64,000 bases of DNA from Cymbomonas tetramitiformis (taxonomy: Eukaryota > Chlorophyta > Pyramimonadophyceae > Pyramimonadales > Pyramimonadaceae), in assembly GCA_001247695.2 (NCBI GenBank), contig LGRX02034715.1, forward strand, positions 1 to 64,000, in the 5' to 3' direction. The notes under the pieces were generated by a model, which had not been told where the DNA came from, ran no database searches, and saw nothing but the letters and a program-made list of their open reading frames with translations. Both the position numbers and the translations under genes were made by a program. Shown here piece after piece: positions 34,993 to 46,672 of the stretch. Positions within the stretch are counted from its first letter, which is position 1. Each line of letters begins with the position of its first letter.

Positions 34993-37014
34993 CAGCTTGC
35001 AAACTCTGCGCTTGGAGCGGAAGACATTTCGGAAAAAATAACATCTTTGCAAACCGTCGCAAGTCTTTTACAGGGAGCAGAGTTTTTCCCGAAAGGACAG
35101 GTGAAGTCACCTTGCAACACATGCCTTTTCTTCTTTCAGAGTTGGTGACGCGCCAAATGCTCACGAAATGTTCAAGCACAGGGGCAGTGAAGCCGTTGTC
35201 CAGTTCTGTGCGGATGAAGCGGCCGCTGTTATCTAGACGCCTTAACTCAGGCAGGTGTGCTGGCGTCCAGGTGACACTCGAGTGCATAGAAGATCCTGAG
35301 CGGCCAAATGTAGTGCACCCAGTAAGTGGTGGCTTCTTACTTCTCTAAATGGTGGCTTCTTTATTCTCACGTCTGTGCAACCTGTGCACGGTGATGGTCC
35401 ACGGCGATGTGACTCGCACTGTCGGGTCCGTATCATATTGCCACGGCTTGCGAGGCAGCGGAACGAGTGACTCCGAGGTCCCGCGTGAAACATAACGCCC
35501 GTCGCACCCGTTATGACAAATTATATCAACATGCGTTGCACCATATTTATGACTGTGCATAAGCGTTGTTTACATCGGGACGGGAGAGCTTGCATTCTCT
35601 ATTGATTTCTAGTTTGAAGTCAGGTTTTCACCTTCCCCTTGGTACTCTTTTGGAAACTTCGCTTATCTACAATCATCGGTGGGAATGTTGAGTTTCAAGT
35701 CAGAAGGCGGCCTCGTTTAGGCTAACATGTTCACAGAGACCCCGCATATGATGTTCACGTCACGAGCGCGCTGCCTTGCAGGACGTAGTTCTTCAAGCTT
35801 CGCTCGCGGTCCTTGTCAGCGCGCTGCTGGATCGCGACATTCCCCACGCCGTCAGCGACGGGCTTTATGCAGTGGTGCTGGGAGAAGAGGTCTCGAAGGC
35901 CTCTCGAAGCTCTTCGAGGAATGGTACAGAGGCTGCTGACAGCTCGCCCGTGGTCAAGAGTTTTGTCAACAGATTAGAGCAGGCAGGTGGCGTGGCTGAG
36001 CGAGTTTCGCAGGTCATGCTCCCTTTATTGACCAGCTCTGCGGTATCTGATGTCGGCCTTCACACACGAGCTCTCCAGGTTTGCCGCCGCCGTCCCCCCT
36101 CCGTGTTCCCTTCTCCCGCCTTTGGTAGACCGCAGTTCGGCACACAGGCTTGCAGACTGTATATCGATTGATATGGTTTGTAAGGATCCTAAGCACACCA
36201 TGCACTATGAATACGTTCTCGTGCACCGTACTCATAACGGAAGACGCGCCGAGTTCAGGTCCGGGCCGCAGCTTCAACCGATCGGAGGTGTTTGCTCCAA
36301 CACCCCCAAATTTGCATAGATGAGTGCTGTTGGGGAAGTATTTTTGGTTTGGTGCACGGTTTCATGCATGTGCGCGGTGACTTGCATCGCATACACGTAC
36401 CGGCGAGCAAACATACACCGATGTTTGCCTCAAAGAAGCACGGTGTCGTATTGGAGAGAACAGTCAGAGCCCAGAACATGACTTACAGGAGCATCCTCGG
36501 AGCCTGTCGGCACTGCTACCCCGTTCTGCACAGTTATGCAGAAAATAAATTGTTGTCAGGCAAGATACGCGACCCGGGAGCTTGACACTTATGCAAATTT
36601 TGGCCAACAGCGCTGTCTCAAGCTTGGTGGTATTGGATTCAGGTGTTGCTGAAGCTGCTGCAGCAGCCGCAGGTGGGTGCACCGCCAGTGGTGGATGCCT
36701 GCCTGCAGGCGGTGCGGGCCAAAATGGATAATCAAGGGTCCCCGCCAGTGCTTGGAGTGCGGCTGGTGCAATTCCTAGTAGGGAATATCATCCTTGGCCC
36801 GGCCACCGGACTTACTCTGGAGAAGGTTATGGTGCCTTTCGTGCTTGGGCTTATGTCCAACAACGCCGATGTACGAAAGGCTTCCATCCTCGGCACTGTC
36901 GAGGCCTATCGTACCGCAGGGAATCGTGTTTTCCCCTTCCTTCAAGAGTGCCCCAAGATGCTTCAAGAGGTAGATACTCTCCCAAACCTCTTATCTCCAC
37001 CTGCGGAGTCCTAG
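34993..37014 (+). CDS. HEAT/TOG-repeat protein, partial gene model
   Basis: Three exons with consistent phase and GT..AG borders: 34993-35100 (QLANSALGAEDISEKITSLQ ... FFPKGQ), 35782-36078 (DVVLQASLAVLVSALLDRDI ... HTRALQ) and 36643-37014 (VLLKLLQQPQVGAPPVVDAC ... stop). The joined segments are amphipathic helices. Near the end, MSNNADVRKASILGTVEAYR then FPFLQECPKML resembles the last HEAT unit of CLASP/XMAP215-type TOG domains, which bind tubulin. The 5' end is not found, and a further exon between the first two is likely but ambiguous (35140-35250 gives TTG GTG ACG or a frame with a stop). The family assignment is inference; another HEAT protein is possible. Confidence 0.55.
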
Positions 37015-37687
37015 AATGCTGAGGGGACTTGGTTTGGGAGAGCCGTCATCAAAGGATGGTTTTAGCTTGGTGTGACTTTGCGTTCTCAACCTCGGAAAGC
37101 ACGTCGGATTAGACACTTCCTAAATGGGCTTCGACACGTAAGCAATGACTACACTTGACTCATGACACTATACGTAGTCCTGCTCGAAGTATATTGATGT
37201 TATGATACGTCTATTAATGTGTTATGCATAATTATTACACATCCTTGATGTATGTATTCAAGGTATCTTGGACATATTGTAACGTTCCTGTGTATGACGT
37301 TTGCCCAAATACACGTTTGAAGTAAGTGAAAGGGGTTGCGCGGCAGGAGCTGAATGCGGCCTTCATCACGGTAGACAATGAACCAAAGAGCTCTAAGCCG
37401 CCGTCGCGGGAAATCCCTGGCGACACAAGGGAACCTGAATCCTTGGGGAACGTCACGGGGGGTGGAGAGGAAGTCTATGGTCACAACGGTGAGCGCATAC
37501 AGATGCGCGCTCTTTACTGCTGAAACACATTCCGACTGTCGTATCTGCCGAGCACCTTACTTCTCCTGCGAGCTACACGTTTCTGCTGTATTTACCGTCA
37601 CCTTGTGACTCGCCTCTGCACTGTGCATTTGTAGGAGAGCTGTTTCTCGGAGGCCTAGTGCAACTGATCTGAGTTTCGTCCTCGCAG

Positions 37688-39012
37688 AGGTTGTGCCAAC
37701 ACGAGAAATGCTCCTCGTATGCTCTGGGCAGCAAACGAAGAAAATCCCGGGAGAAACGACTGATAAGTTCCTGCAAAGGTTGACGCATCTTGCGTTGAAT
37801 GAGAAGGGCCTCACACGCATCGCCAATCTGCGTCCGTGTGTGGGTCTGCGAGTGCTCTATCTGTACGACAACAAAATTTCGCGTTTGGAGAACCTCGAGT
37901 TTGCGCAGGAATTGACACATCTCTATCTTCAAAACAATGAGATCGAGTCGGTTGACGGCTTGGCACTGAGAAAGCTGAAAAAGCTCTATTTGGACGGCAA
38001 CCGAATCAGGTCGCCATCGTTCCCACAGTGTCGATCACCCTTTAAGGGAGTCGTGTCTCTGAAACTGAGATGATCACAGCGATTCGACTCTAGACAGACT
38101 CCCGGCGTGTGGGACTTGTGTGTTGGCTGTCCAGCCCTGAAAATGTTTCCATGGAAAGCCTGTGCTGCGCTTTCCAAGAGGGGCTCCAAGATGATTCTTA
38201 CCGAGCTATGTGAGGATTGTGACAGATATGTGAAAGGATTGGAGGGATGCGAGAATCTAGAAGAGCTAAACCTAGGCAGACAACGTCTGCCCAGAGGAGA
38301 AGGCTTGGAGTTTGACAGGAAGACCTTAGAGTATATATCAGGCAGCTTGTGCGTCTTGAAAGCGCCCAACTGTGGAATCAAGGACCTCGCTTTGCCGGCT
38401 CTCGAGTGCTTGACTTATTTGGAAGAGCTGGATCTGACCAATAATCAGATAACGCATCTAGAGGCACTCGAGAGCTTCATGCCTCACTGTCAGCACTTAT
38501 CAGAGGTGGACTTCCGTGGAAACCCGGTATGTATCACTCTTGGCCACATAGCTGTCTTTTCAAATGATCGCTCTGAGCTTTCTGCTTTGAGCCCACCACT
38601 TGCACACTAATTCACTTTAGAACTGCTGCAGGTTACTAAGAAACCGAAATATCGCAATAAAGTGATTATCATGTCCGATCGAGCAAAGGTTGTAGACAAC
38701 AAGGACATCTCGGGCCAAGAACGGCAGTTTTTGCTGCGGCTGGCAGCACACACACAACGGAAGAGTGGGCGACGTGGGCCTGAAAACACACAGATGCCAG
38801 AACCAGGGGACCTCTCACGAGAGGCTGACCGTGGGGCACCCTTGCCACAAAGTTTCAGTGGGACAGGTGCACCTGCTGGCTTTAAGATGCAACGTCGACC
38901 TTCTGATACTGGTCGAGGTACAAGTGGCAGCGGTGCACGGGGTGTATTGAATCCTCCAAACGAAGCTATGGATCATTTATCTGTCGCGGGTAGTTTTGTC
39001 ACACGTCAGTAA
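37688..39012 (+). CDS. PPP1R42: PPP1R42, leucine-rich protein phosphatase 1 regulator
   Basis: Exons 37688-38009 (ATG at 37708), 38226-38526 and 38632-39012 join in phase to about 327 residues, close to the animal protein. SDS22-type leucine-rich repeats run from LTHLALNEKGL through LRVLYLYDNKIS, LTHLYLQNNEIESVDG and LKKLYLDGNRI, then RQRLPRGEGLEFD, LDLTNNQITHLEAL and DFRGNPV. After the repeats comes the diagnostic PKYRNKVIIMSD followed by ISGQERQFLL, matching the LRR-capping tail of PPP1R42 (LRRC67/TLRR). In animals this protein binds PP1 and associates with microtubule-organising centres and cilia. A non-coding or short coding first exon upstream is possible because 37688 follows a good acceptor. 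The C-terminal 80 residues are low complexity. Confidence 0.85.
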
Positions 39013-40586
39013 TAGTCACTGTGCTTGCTGGACCTATACTTTATTGTTGGTTTCATGATAGTACTCGAAATAGAAAATAACTATAGTGGGCATAGGATGT
39101 TATGGGACAACTGAGCTCTCCTAGTGCTGCTACCCTGAGTTCAAGGTTTCAGGCCGGCCCACAAATTTAGAAGCAGAAGCTCTTAATGAGGGCATGTCAG
39201 CCATAGACAACTGGGTGAGCAAGATATGCTTTTTTTATCATAAGGCAGACTGCTATACTCAGTCATTAATGTCTGACTGGACTGTCAAACCTCAATGTCC
39301 TGACGTACTAATTGACATCGCAAGATTAGGAGTGAGTTATGTGTATCGTCATCATCTGCAGATTCATTATTGTATACATTGCCACTTTTCCAGAGCTCAT
39401 ATCAATATTCTCTTCCTTATCACCATTTTAATAATACTGAAGTTCACTTTTTAAAGTAGTAGGTATTGACTCATTCTAGTGTGTTCATTTACGTACACAT
39501 TTCCGCCGTTGCCTTCACAAACTATCTCTTATTATTTGTAGAAGTGGCTACTTTGAGACAAATCTCTCAAATCTTGAGTGCCAGATGACATGCCATCATG
39601 CTGGAACTTTGGAGCACATACATCAAAGAAATATAGCGGCTGTCGGGCATGATGCACCATGCAATTGTCTACAAAAGTTTGCGTGCCCGATTGCATAAAG
39701 AATCAGGAATGGTCGCTGACACTTCTTGTGCATCATCAATACAAGAAATATACAACGTTGTATATATGTATGGTCATACCTGGGTAAGCACTACGGCATA
39801 CAGAGATAAGGCAATAGAACAGTTCATATTGCCAACGGTATAAAAGGAATCGGTAAGACAATAGAACAGTCCATATTTGCCCTTAACGAGAGCATATATG
39901 AAGGGACCAGTGTAGTTGACCATCGTAAGATTACATACCAATAGAACTTTCCTGGCCAATCATATATGAACGTCGCAACATGCTTAATGCCACAATAGTT
40001 CGGAAGTTAGTACCGAACAAACTAACGCACAGAATAGTGGCCAATCATATATGAATCGCAACATGCTTAATGCCACAATAGTTCGGAAGTTGGTACCGAA
40101 CAAACAAACGCACAGCATAGTGGTGAACCAAGATTCGGATGCATAGCGAGCAGAATTTTGCTTTCATAATGCTCTCTGCGAACGGCCCCGCTGGTCCATA
40201 TTAGCACTCATGAATAGCTTTGTCAGCACGAGCTAAGTGCATGTAAGATTATATACCGTGGAACAGATTCCGCAGTATGGCGATCGATATGCATCGCTTA
40301 ATCTGTGAGTAAGGATGTCCATTCTGCTGGGAGCGCTATAAATTATCGTTGCAATGGCTGTCACCGGCGCCAAAAACGTTTGACATTTGAGAACAACGTG
40401 CCAACTAAGTACCTTTCCCGCTAGTCTACAAAGCGTACCTGGTGGCAGGCAGAGATGACATGTAGTGCTTTCAAGGTAAGCGTATTTTCCACTTGGACTG
40501 AGTTTATCTAAGCCTGCAGAATTTCTACAGAATTCTACCTAAGACTCCATCTGCTAAACTGAGTTGCTGAGCTTCATGCTGGCTGA
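39013..40586. other. AT-rich intergenic region with an 85-bp tandem duplication
   Basis: 39957-40038 and 40042-40123 are near-identical (TGGCCAATCATATATGAA, CGCAACATGCTTAATGCCAC, AATAGTTCGGAAGTTRGTAC). A smaller duplication (CAATAGAACAGTYCATAT) is at about 39816 and 39861. No gene was seen. Confidence 0.6.
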
Positions 40587-42850
40587 TCAGTGCCGTGGTT
40601 GGAGGAAGAGTCCTTCCGCATCATACACATATAGTAAGATTAAAACACAAGCGAGAAGGAGCGTGCTGTAGCTACTGCTGAGTAAGAATGCAACCACACA
40701 TCCACATAGCGCTGCCGAACAGATCTGCCAACAAAACAAATGGAGCACGCTGAGAAAATTTTGAGAGTTGCTTACTATTGTCGCGAACTTGGCATACACA
40801 GATAGAGAAAGTATATAACCATTGAGAGTACTCCTAGCTTTGGATAGTTTGTAAAAGGATAAACAATATGAAAGCTTGAAAAGACTATGAACGTTTAAGA
40901 ACAACTTGGCAAAGAAGTCATTGTGCAGGTATGTCGCAGAAAGTATATCTGATCACCCGACTGATATAGACGTCCGGAAGTTGAACATCTTTGATGAACT
41001 AAGTAGCCTCCGATTCGATAATGACAGAGATTGGCTCCTACGATATGTGCAAACCTTAGTCTTACACGATAAATATGGGTGCATGTCGTCCTTCCAACGG
41101 TGACTTAATATCCTACTCATCAGCCACGTTCTATCGCTCTCAGTGCGTGCTGTGTGACTTACCAGCAACGCCGGGAAAAACAGCCCCGCTAGGTCATTCA
41201 TTCCTCTGCTTCGAAGTTCTTCTGCAGTTTGCCGCCGAGCCTGCAATAGCAAACCAGTCAGGGCAACTCCGCGAGAAAAAGTACGTGTGCCGACATACTG
41301 TAAAAATTCTCGGCGGAAGCATTTTTAGTTGAAGAACGAGAATGAATACCGTCCTGCCTAGCAGGAGTCCAGAGTGGCAATAACCAGCAGTGCAATCACG
41401 GGCTCACCTGCTGTGCGGGAGGGGGCAGCGGCAGAGCACCCTTGTCCCTGAGCCACTGGTTCAGTGCCTCTCGAATCGCCCAGTTCGGCACCACTGCACA
41501 ATGATCCCAGAACCAGCACATCTAGCTTACGTCATCGCAGGAAGGGGGACGTGATCGGCGTGCAAATAGCCTACCGACTTGTATTCGGCGACAGAGGGGA
41601 ACGGCTAGTCCTATGGCATTAAAGTAAACCACACGACTTGCGAGCATGCAGCCAGGTCAGGAACCAACAAAAAAAACTCTGGCAGTAGCACGAACTGCCA
41701 GACCGTCGCGCAACGTGACCGTTCGGCGATACATAGGATGTAGCGTGCAATCCAGCTGTAATACAAGCGTCTTGTTGGGTTCCAAACGGTGCACAAACTA
41801 AGTGCAGTGCCTAGGGCAAAACATTCCGACATTGGCCGAAGGCACTGCGCGGCTGAAAAAGGCAGACAGTGGTTAGAAAGTTCGTGGAGGGTTCCCGAAT
41901 CACAATGCGAGCCCATATCCCAGCAACCTATTGATAGTGAACAGTACAAATAAGCTACGGGTGTATGTTGAACCCAAATCACGCCATCAAAGGGGCTGAG
42001 CTGGCATTTTTCGGAGGCTGCAACAGTGTTCTCGCAAGTGAAGAAGGTGGACGAGCCTGAAGGAGCTTTCACCTTGAGTGCTATCTAATATGACATTGGT
42101 GGCGGGATCAGTGGCTGGTTGATGGCGACAAAACCATGATTCTACGGCCTCACGTTCATATGTTTGCCCTGCGGAACCGCCGCCCCGCAACATTCAAACG
42201 ACCCGAAACGAAGGCACGCCACAGGTGGGAGGTGGGATATGGGGTGGGAGGTTCTCGACTCTTTCTCTCAGCTCTCGTTCGACTTCAATATTTGATTCTC
42301 TAGGGAAACATGAAACAAACCCCCGAAATGCAACTACGAAATGTCAATGGTAGAGAGAACCGACTGCCGTGCATCGCCGCTCCCCGGCTGAATGATGAAT
42401 TGCACCGCAGGGAGAATCAAATGGGGTGCGCCACCACTCCTCTGCTCGACGAGAAAGCGCGCCATCGACTGGGGTGTGCACCATTTTACTCTTACGATGA
42501 ACTATGCGACGACAAGGAGGACTGCAAACGAGCTTATGAAGAGCGTGTACTCGGCCAAGTGCGGACTCGCCGCTTTCACTGAGCGAAAGGACAACAAAAT
42601 ACCAGGTCTGTATACGGTAATAACGACAGGAGCCGTTCACGATCTGCAAAGTTCCCTTCTGTACTTCTCATAAAAAAACATCTGGGGTTGAAATGTCCAT
42701 CTAAACAATACAGCAGCAGTCAAACAGCAAAATTCTTGCGCGAAGCGTACCAGTGCCACAGACAACGACAGGGTCGACCATGACTTCCCTTGTTATCGGA
42801 CACTGCAAATATTTTGGTGCTTCTGCATGCGTCTGAAACAAGGGCACAGG
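40587..42850 (-). CDS. U-box E3 ubiquitin ligase-like protein with hydrophobic C-terminus
   Basis: Five exons in phase: about 42751-42834, 42073-42168, 41493-41408, 41240-41163 and 40724-40587 (stop TGA). The U-box is split over the first three: YLQCPITREVMVDPVVV, then CGTGQTYEREAVESWF, then VPNWAIREALNQWLRDKG. This is the canonical CPI..DPV..GxTYER..I..W..P...N..L order; U-boxes bind E2 enzymes without zinc. The fourth exon is helical (ARRQTAEELRSRGMNDLAGL). The last encodes two hydrophobic stretches (CGCVVAFLLSS and LLLACVLILLYVY), so a tail anchor is predicted. The 5' end is uncertain: TTTCAG before ACGCATGCAGAAG is the likely acceptor, and the first exon may be the 43.5-kb frame. Confidence 0.75.
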
Positions 42851-43243
42851 CTTCATTCTCAGGCTCACGGCATCGCTCGAGTCGATACGCCAGTTACCGA
42901 ATAAGATACGAGCAAACAAGAGGTCTTCAAGCTTTCCTCGACGATCAGCCGACGGCGGTTACAACGTAGCACTGACAGGTTATTCGTGCGGGATCACTTT
43001 CGAGTTCGGAAAAAACACGAAGAAGTTCAAATATTCCAGTCCGAAACGAGGACCTGCCGGAATTCGAATCAAGAACTTGTCGTAGTTCCGAGCATGAATA
43101 GATATGCGTTTAGACATGCTTTCGTAGTGCAAGGTGCGGATGCTGCGAACATGCTACGCATATAGTCACCAAGTACTCCAGTTCACTGCACATATGAATA
43201 CCCAGTGCACAAAAGGTAGAATATTGGCTGGATAGTAGTATAT

Positions 43244-43516
43244 TCAACATCTGGGATGAGCGCGGAACCCTAGTGGCGCGGGCGGGTGGACAGTGTTTGA
43301 TCTCCACCGTAGGCACAAAAGCATCAAGGTCAAATGAAATCGGACCCTGACTACGGATGTGACAGGCAGTTTTCGGAGTATGCTCGCCTTTTGAGTTCGC
43401 CTCAGCCCAACTGCGAGAACGAATGACACTGCTGCAGCCACGCCTAAACCCATTCCTGCGCTCGTTGTGCTCTCTCGACAGCGTGTTCGCAGAGCTGCAC
43501 TCAGCGTGGACGCCAT
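43244..43516 (-). CDS. Candidate first exon with signal-anchor, maybe of the U-box gene
   Basis: The ATG-started frame opens with MASTLSAALRTRCRESTTSA and then a hydrophobic segment GLGVAAAVSFVLAVGL followed by RRTQK, which looks like a signal anchor. It is about 400 bp upstream of the first certain U-box exon on the same strand. The join to 42.8 kb is not demonstrated, and the donor is unclear (a GTAGTC or GTCCGA near 43345). It could also be chance. Confidence 0.3.
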   Translation of the reverse strand: MASTLSAALRTRCRESTTSAGMGLGVAAAVSFVLAVGLRRTQKASILRKLPVTSVVRVRFHLTLMLLCLRWRSNTVHPPAPLGFRAHPRC

Positions 43517-43519
43517 TTT

Positions 43520-45300
43520 GAAAAAGGCGGTCTGGCGTCACCCCTTGCTTTCACTGCGTGTTCAACGCAATGGCACGACCAGTTCTCTGGTTCCCACGTC
43601 CGGCTCAGGCACCGTCGGAGTATGCCTTACATTTTTACACACGCGCCCAGCAGGTGCGAAGCATAGAGGTATGCGATATATTTGCTGATTCTTCTATCGC
43701 AGATGGAGATCGCTCTCATATCTGTTGACCACCATTTGCGCTCAAGTCATGATCTTTGGGCTCAAGTCAGTCTTCCAGCGAAACGGAAAGGCTCTAGGCT
43801 GTTTTCTGTTTCCCCAGAACTCACGCCTGCGATTCGTTCTCTTCTTTAAACAGTAAAAGCAACTCATGTCAGTCCGAGGATCAGTCTCGAGTCTGAACTT
43901 TGAACAGACGAACTATTGTGATAGAGTACATAGTACAGTCGAGTGTCATATGTCATATATTGTCATATATCATATGTCATGTTACTCCGGAACCGGAGTC
44001 TCTGAGCCGCGGCGATCGAGGATCGATGATTCGAGGTTTGTTACATTTTAGAAGCTCAAAGACTCCGGACTTTTATGCCAAAAGCTCAAAACCTCTCTTG
44101 ATTTTCGCTATCTCTTTTCTGCGGTTTGAGGGCGTCAGACTGGTTCTTAGCTATCGCAGTTTGTATAATGTTGTTGCCTCCAGAAGCGATATCCACGAAT
44201 TTATTGTTCCGAATCACGATACAATACTGAAAACCCATATTTCCTTCGGTTAGACCATATCGTGCAGTACAAGTGACAGGAACAGTGAAATATATATATG
44301 TAATTGACGGAGTCGGGTATATATATATGTATATATATATATATATCACAGAAACCTAGAACAAAGTTGTACAGCAGGCGCTTCGGGGTTTCACAGTGCG
44401 AAGATAATTGAATAAGATACGGGAGGTGTTTTATTCCTTGATCTGAGCAGGACCGTGCCAGGCAAGACGGCACCGCGGGTCGAGGGGTGACACAGGCGGA
44501 CAAGACTGCCACCCCCTTACAGTGGGGGGGCTAAAGTCACTGTTCCATGACACCACCTCACCCCGAAGAGGTGAGGTGCCAAGGCGGCATCCAACCTAAA
44601 CCCCGAGATACGTATGTTACAGTAAAAACACTCAGTATTAAGGAATTCACCGTTAAGGAATCAGCCAGCGTTTGGGGGGTGGGGGGGGTCACGATTTTAG
44701 TGATTTGGCTGGCTGGACCAAAAAAAATAAGGAAGAGGTCCGAAATATGGAAGGCCGTCGCTGGCTGGCATGCTTTCGGCAATCTTAAAATAAGGAATTG
44801 ACGCTGGCATAGCTTGACGCGGTGCACATGGCTTTAGGCTAATTATTGCACATGGCATTAGGCAATTGCAGGCAGTTCTTCGTAGTGAGACTGTGATAGT
44901 ATGCCGTCCTTCATGTCCGTGTGAAGCTCTCTAAGATGTTGCCTACTCGTTGGGTCCATTTTATCACTTCGAAAAATCAGCACACAGTTTTCTCGAAAAT
45001 TTCAGTTTGTAAGGCTGAGGAAGATAACGAATGGCGCTGGCTGGCTCATGAATCGCGTTCCTTCTAATGAACGAATTACTCAAAGGTCGGCACGGGCGGG
45101 GGTCATGATTTTAGTGATTTGGTTGGCTGGAGCCAGATCTCTGTTTCATTAAATATGAGTGTTTACTGTATAAGTCCAGAGGGACAGCAAGGTCCAGCTA
45201 ATCGAGAATGCCAAGCAGCCGACCTACAACAGTGGTTCTACGTAGGATTGAAGGGCAGGGGTCCCGATGCTCTAAGGGGCCTCTGCCGGTACATTGGACG
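43520..45300. other. Intergenic; AT microsatellite and a dispersed duplication
   Basis: AT/ATAT runs lie at about 44288-44350. A 45-bp segment (GATTTTAGTGATTTGGYTGG, preceded by a G-rich run) occurs at about 44690-44725 and 45108-45135. No coding sequence is supported. Confidence 0.5.
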
Positions 45301-45451
45301 GCATCACGTCGGTGATTGACAAGGCCGCAGTTGTGCTGCCGGCGAAAGACGGAATCCAGACAGGTGACGAGCGAAACGCCGGCCAGTCCTCCTCGTCATC
45401 GTCATCGTGAACGGCAAGGAAAGCTGGCGGCGTCGCATCAGGCTGCACTTC

Positions 45452-46048
45452 TTATAGAGGGCAATGCTCATCGTGGAGGTCAACATCTGAGAATCGTACG
45501 GCCATGGCTGCCGCACCCTGCTGGGCGGCGTCGTCCAGCGGTGGGGGCTCCAATGCCGGCAAAGAGCTGGCACGGGCTGCCGGCGGTGGCGCAGGCGGCC
45601 ATGCAGACATCGGAGGAGGAGGGGCCGCCGTGGGGGCGGTTGCCGGCGCCCGCCCCGGAGCGAAGGATGCCGAACAGGAATAAGGGCACACACCCTCGGT
45701 GTCGAGGTGGCCCGTGGTCACCGCCCACAGGCGGAAGCAGGTGACACAAACCAGGCCGGTGCCCTCCCACTGCAGGTAGCGGGCGTTGCGCACCGGCTTC
45801 CACTCACCGACGGGGGGCGCCAATTTCTTCCAGCCGAGGGCATGCATGGAGCCGACGGTGGGCTTGCCACCGCCACCACTGCCACCACTGCCCCTGCCAC
45901 CACCGCCACCAGCACCACCGCGCCCGACACCACCAGATGCCGGTGGGAGGGGAAGGCGCGGAGAGGCGGGCCAAGGTGTACTCGTCGCGGTACACCTTGG
46001 TGATGCGCAAGGTGAGGGCGGCGAAGGTGAAGGGGAGATTGGCCCCAA
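45452..46048 (-). CDS. GC-rich ORF with CxxC/HC cluster, retroelement-associated
   Basis: 198 codons, Pro/Ala/Gly rich at both ends, including a long Gly tract in the N-terminal half. The central part has WKKLAPPVGEWKPVRNARYL followed by VCVTCFRLW and GHLDTEGVCPYSC, a cysteine/histidine cluster that may bind zinc. It is sharply GC richer than the surroundings. Immediately upstream on its strand is the second copy of the 350-bp repeat that also lies upstream of the gag gene at the left end, so a related retroelement's first ORF is the best guess. No family was recognised. Confidence 0.35.
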   Translation of the reverse strand: MGPISPSPSPPSPCASPRCTATSTPWPASPRLPLPPASGGVGRGGAGGGGGRGSGGSGGGGKPTVGSMHALGWKKLAPPVGEWKPVRNARYLQWEGTGLVCVTCFRLWAVTTGHLDTEGVCPYSCSASFAPGRAPATAPTAAPPPPMSAWPPAPPPAARASSLPALEPPPLDDAAQQGAAAMAVRFSDVDLHDEHCPL

Positions 46049-46100
46049 GGTCGCGCAACACCACCAGGTAAAGTGGCGCGACGTGGGGTGTGCCCGTGGG

Positions 46101-46446
46101 CACTACGACAGATGCTCGGAATAATGTTTTTGATTGAACGTGCAAAGGTACACAATTCGGATTTTATAATATACTGGATCAGGGCCAGATTGAGGTACAA
46201 ACGATAATTCGGTTCCGAGTTCTGAAGGCTAAACACTTCTCAAGTGCTCTACTTATTCACTCGTCACTCAGGTTGCCGGGTCAACCACCCGGCAGCCGAT
46301 GTCACACTTCGGCTCAACGTTCAATTCCCGATCCGATCTCATTTCTAATTCCGATTCGTCATTCTCGATTCAGATGTTACGTCGACAGACTGACACGATG
46401 ACTGCCACACAGTACTGTCATACTATTGTACTGTCATACTGTCATA
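46101..46446 (-). repeat. Dispersed repeat copy 2, possible LTR or leader piece
   Basis: Same orientation and nearly the same sequence as 5895-6244, including the terminal CATACTGT microsatellite. The distance of 40 kb and the different neighbouring ORFs make this a dispersed repeat rather than a pair of LTRs of one element. Confidence 0.65.
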
Positions 46447-46672
46447 ATGGCATATAAGATTATGCAATTTGGCCACATAGCTACTTCATACCACACGTAC
46501 ACTAGTCGCGTAACCACAGAAGACATTCAGAAGGCGCACGGAAGACATGCGGAAGACATTCCAGGTATCTTCCTAACAGCTTCAGGGTTGTCATCATGCT
46601 CTGTTGCTATGATACATAATATACGGCTAAGTTAATTGATAGGTCTATCTACACATACATGTACGATTGCAT

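Noticed and set aside
34967..35287. Minus-strand 106-codon frame
   Set aside because: The plus strand gives a better exon (LEQLANSALG with GT donor), in phase with the following HEAT exons.
42310..42582. ATG-started 90-codon plus frame
   Set aside because: It lies in an intron of the U-box gene on the opposite strand and has no motif; kept only as a remote possibility.
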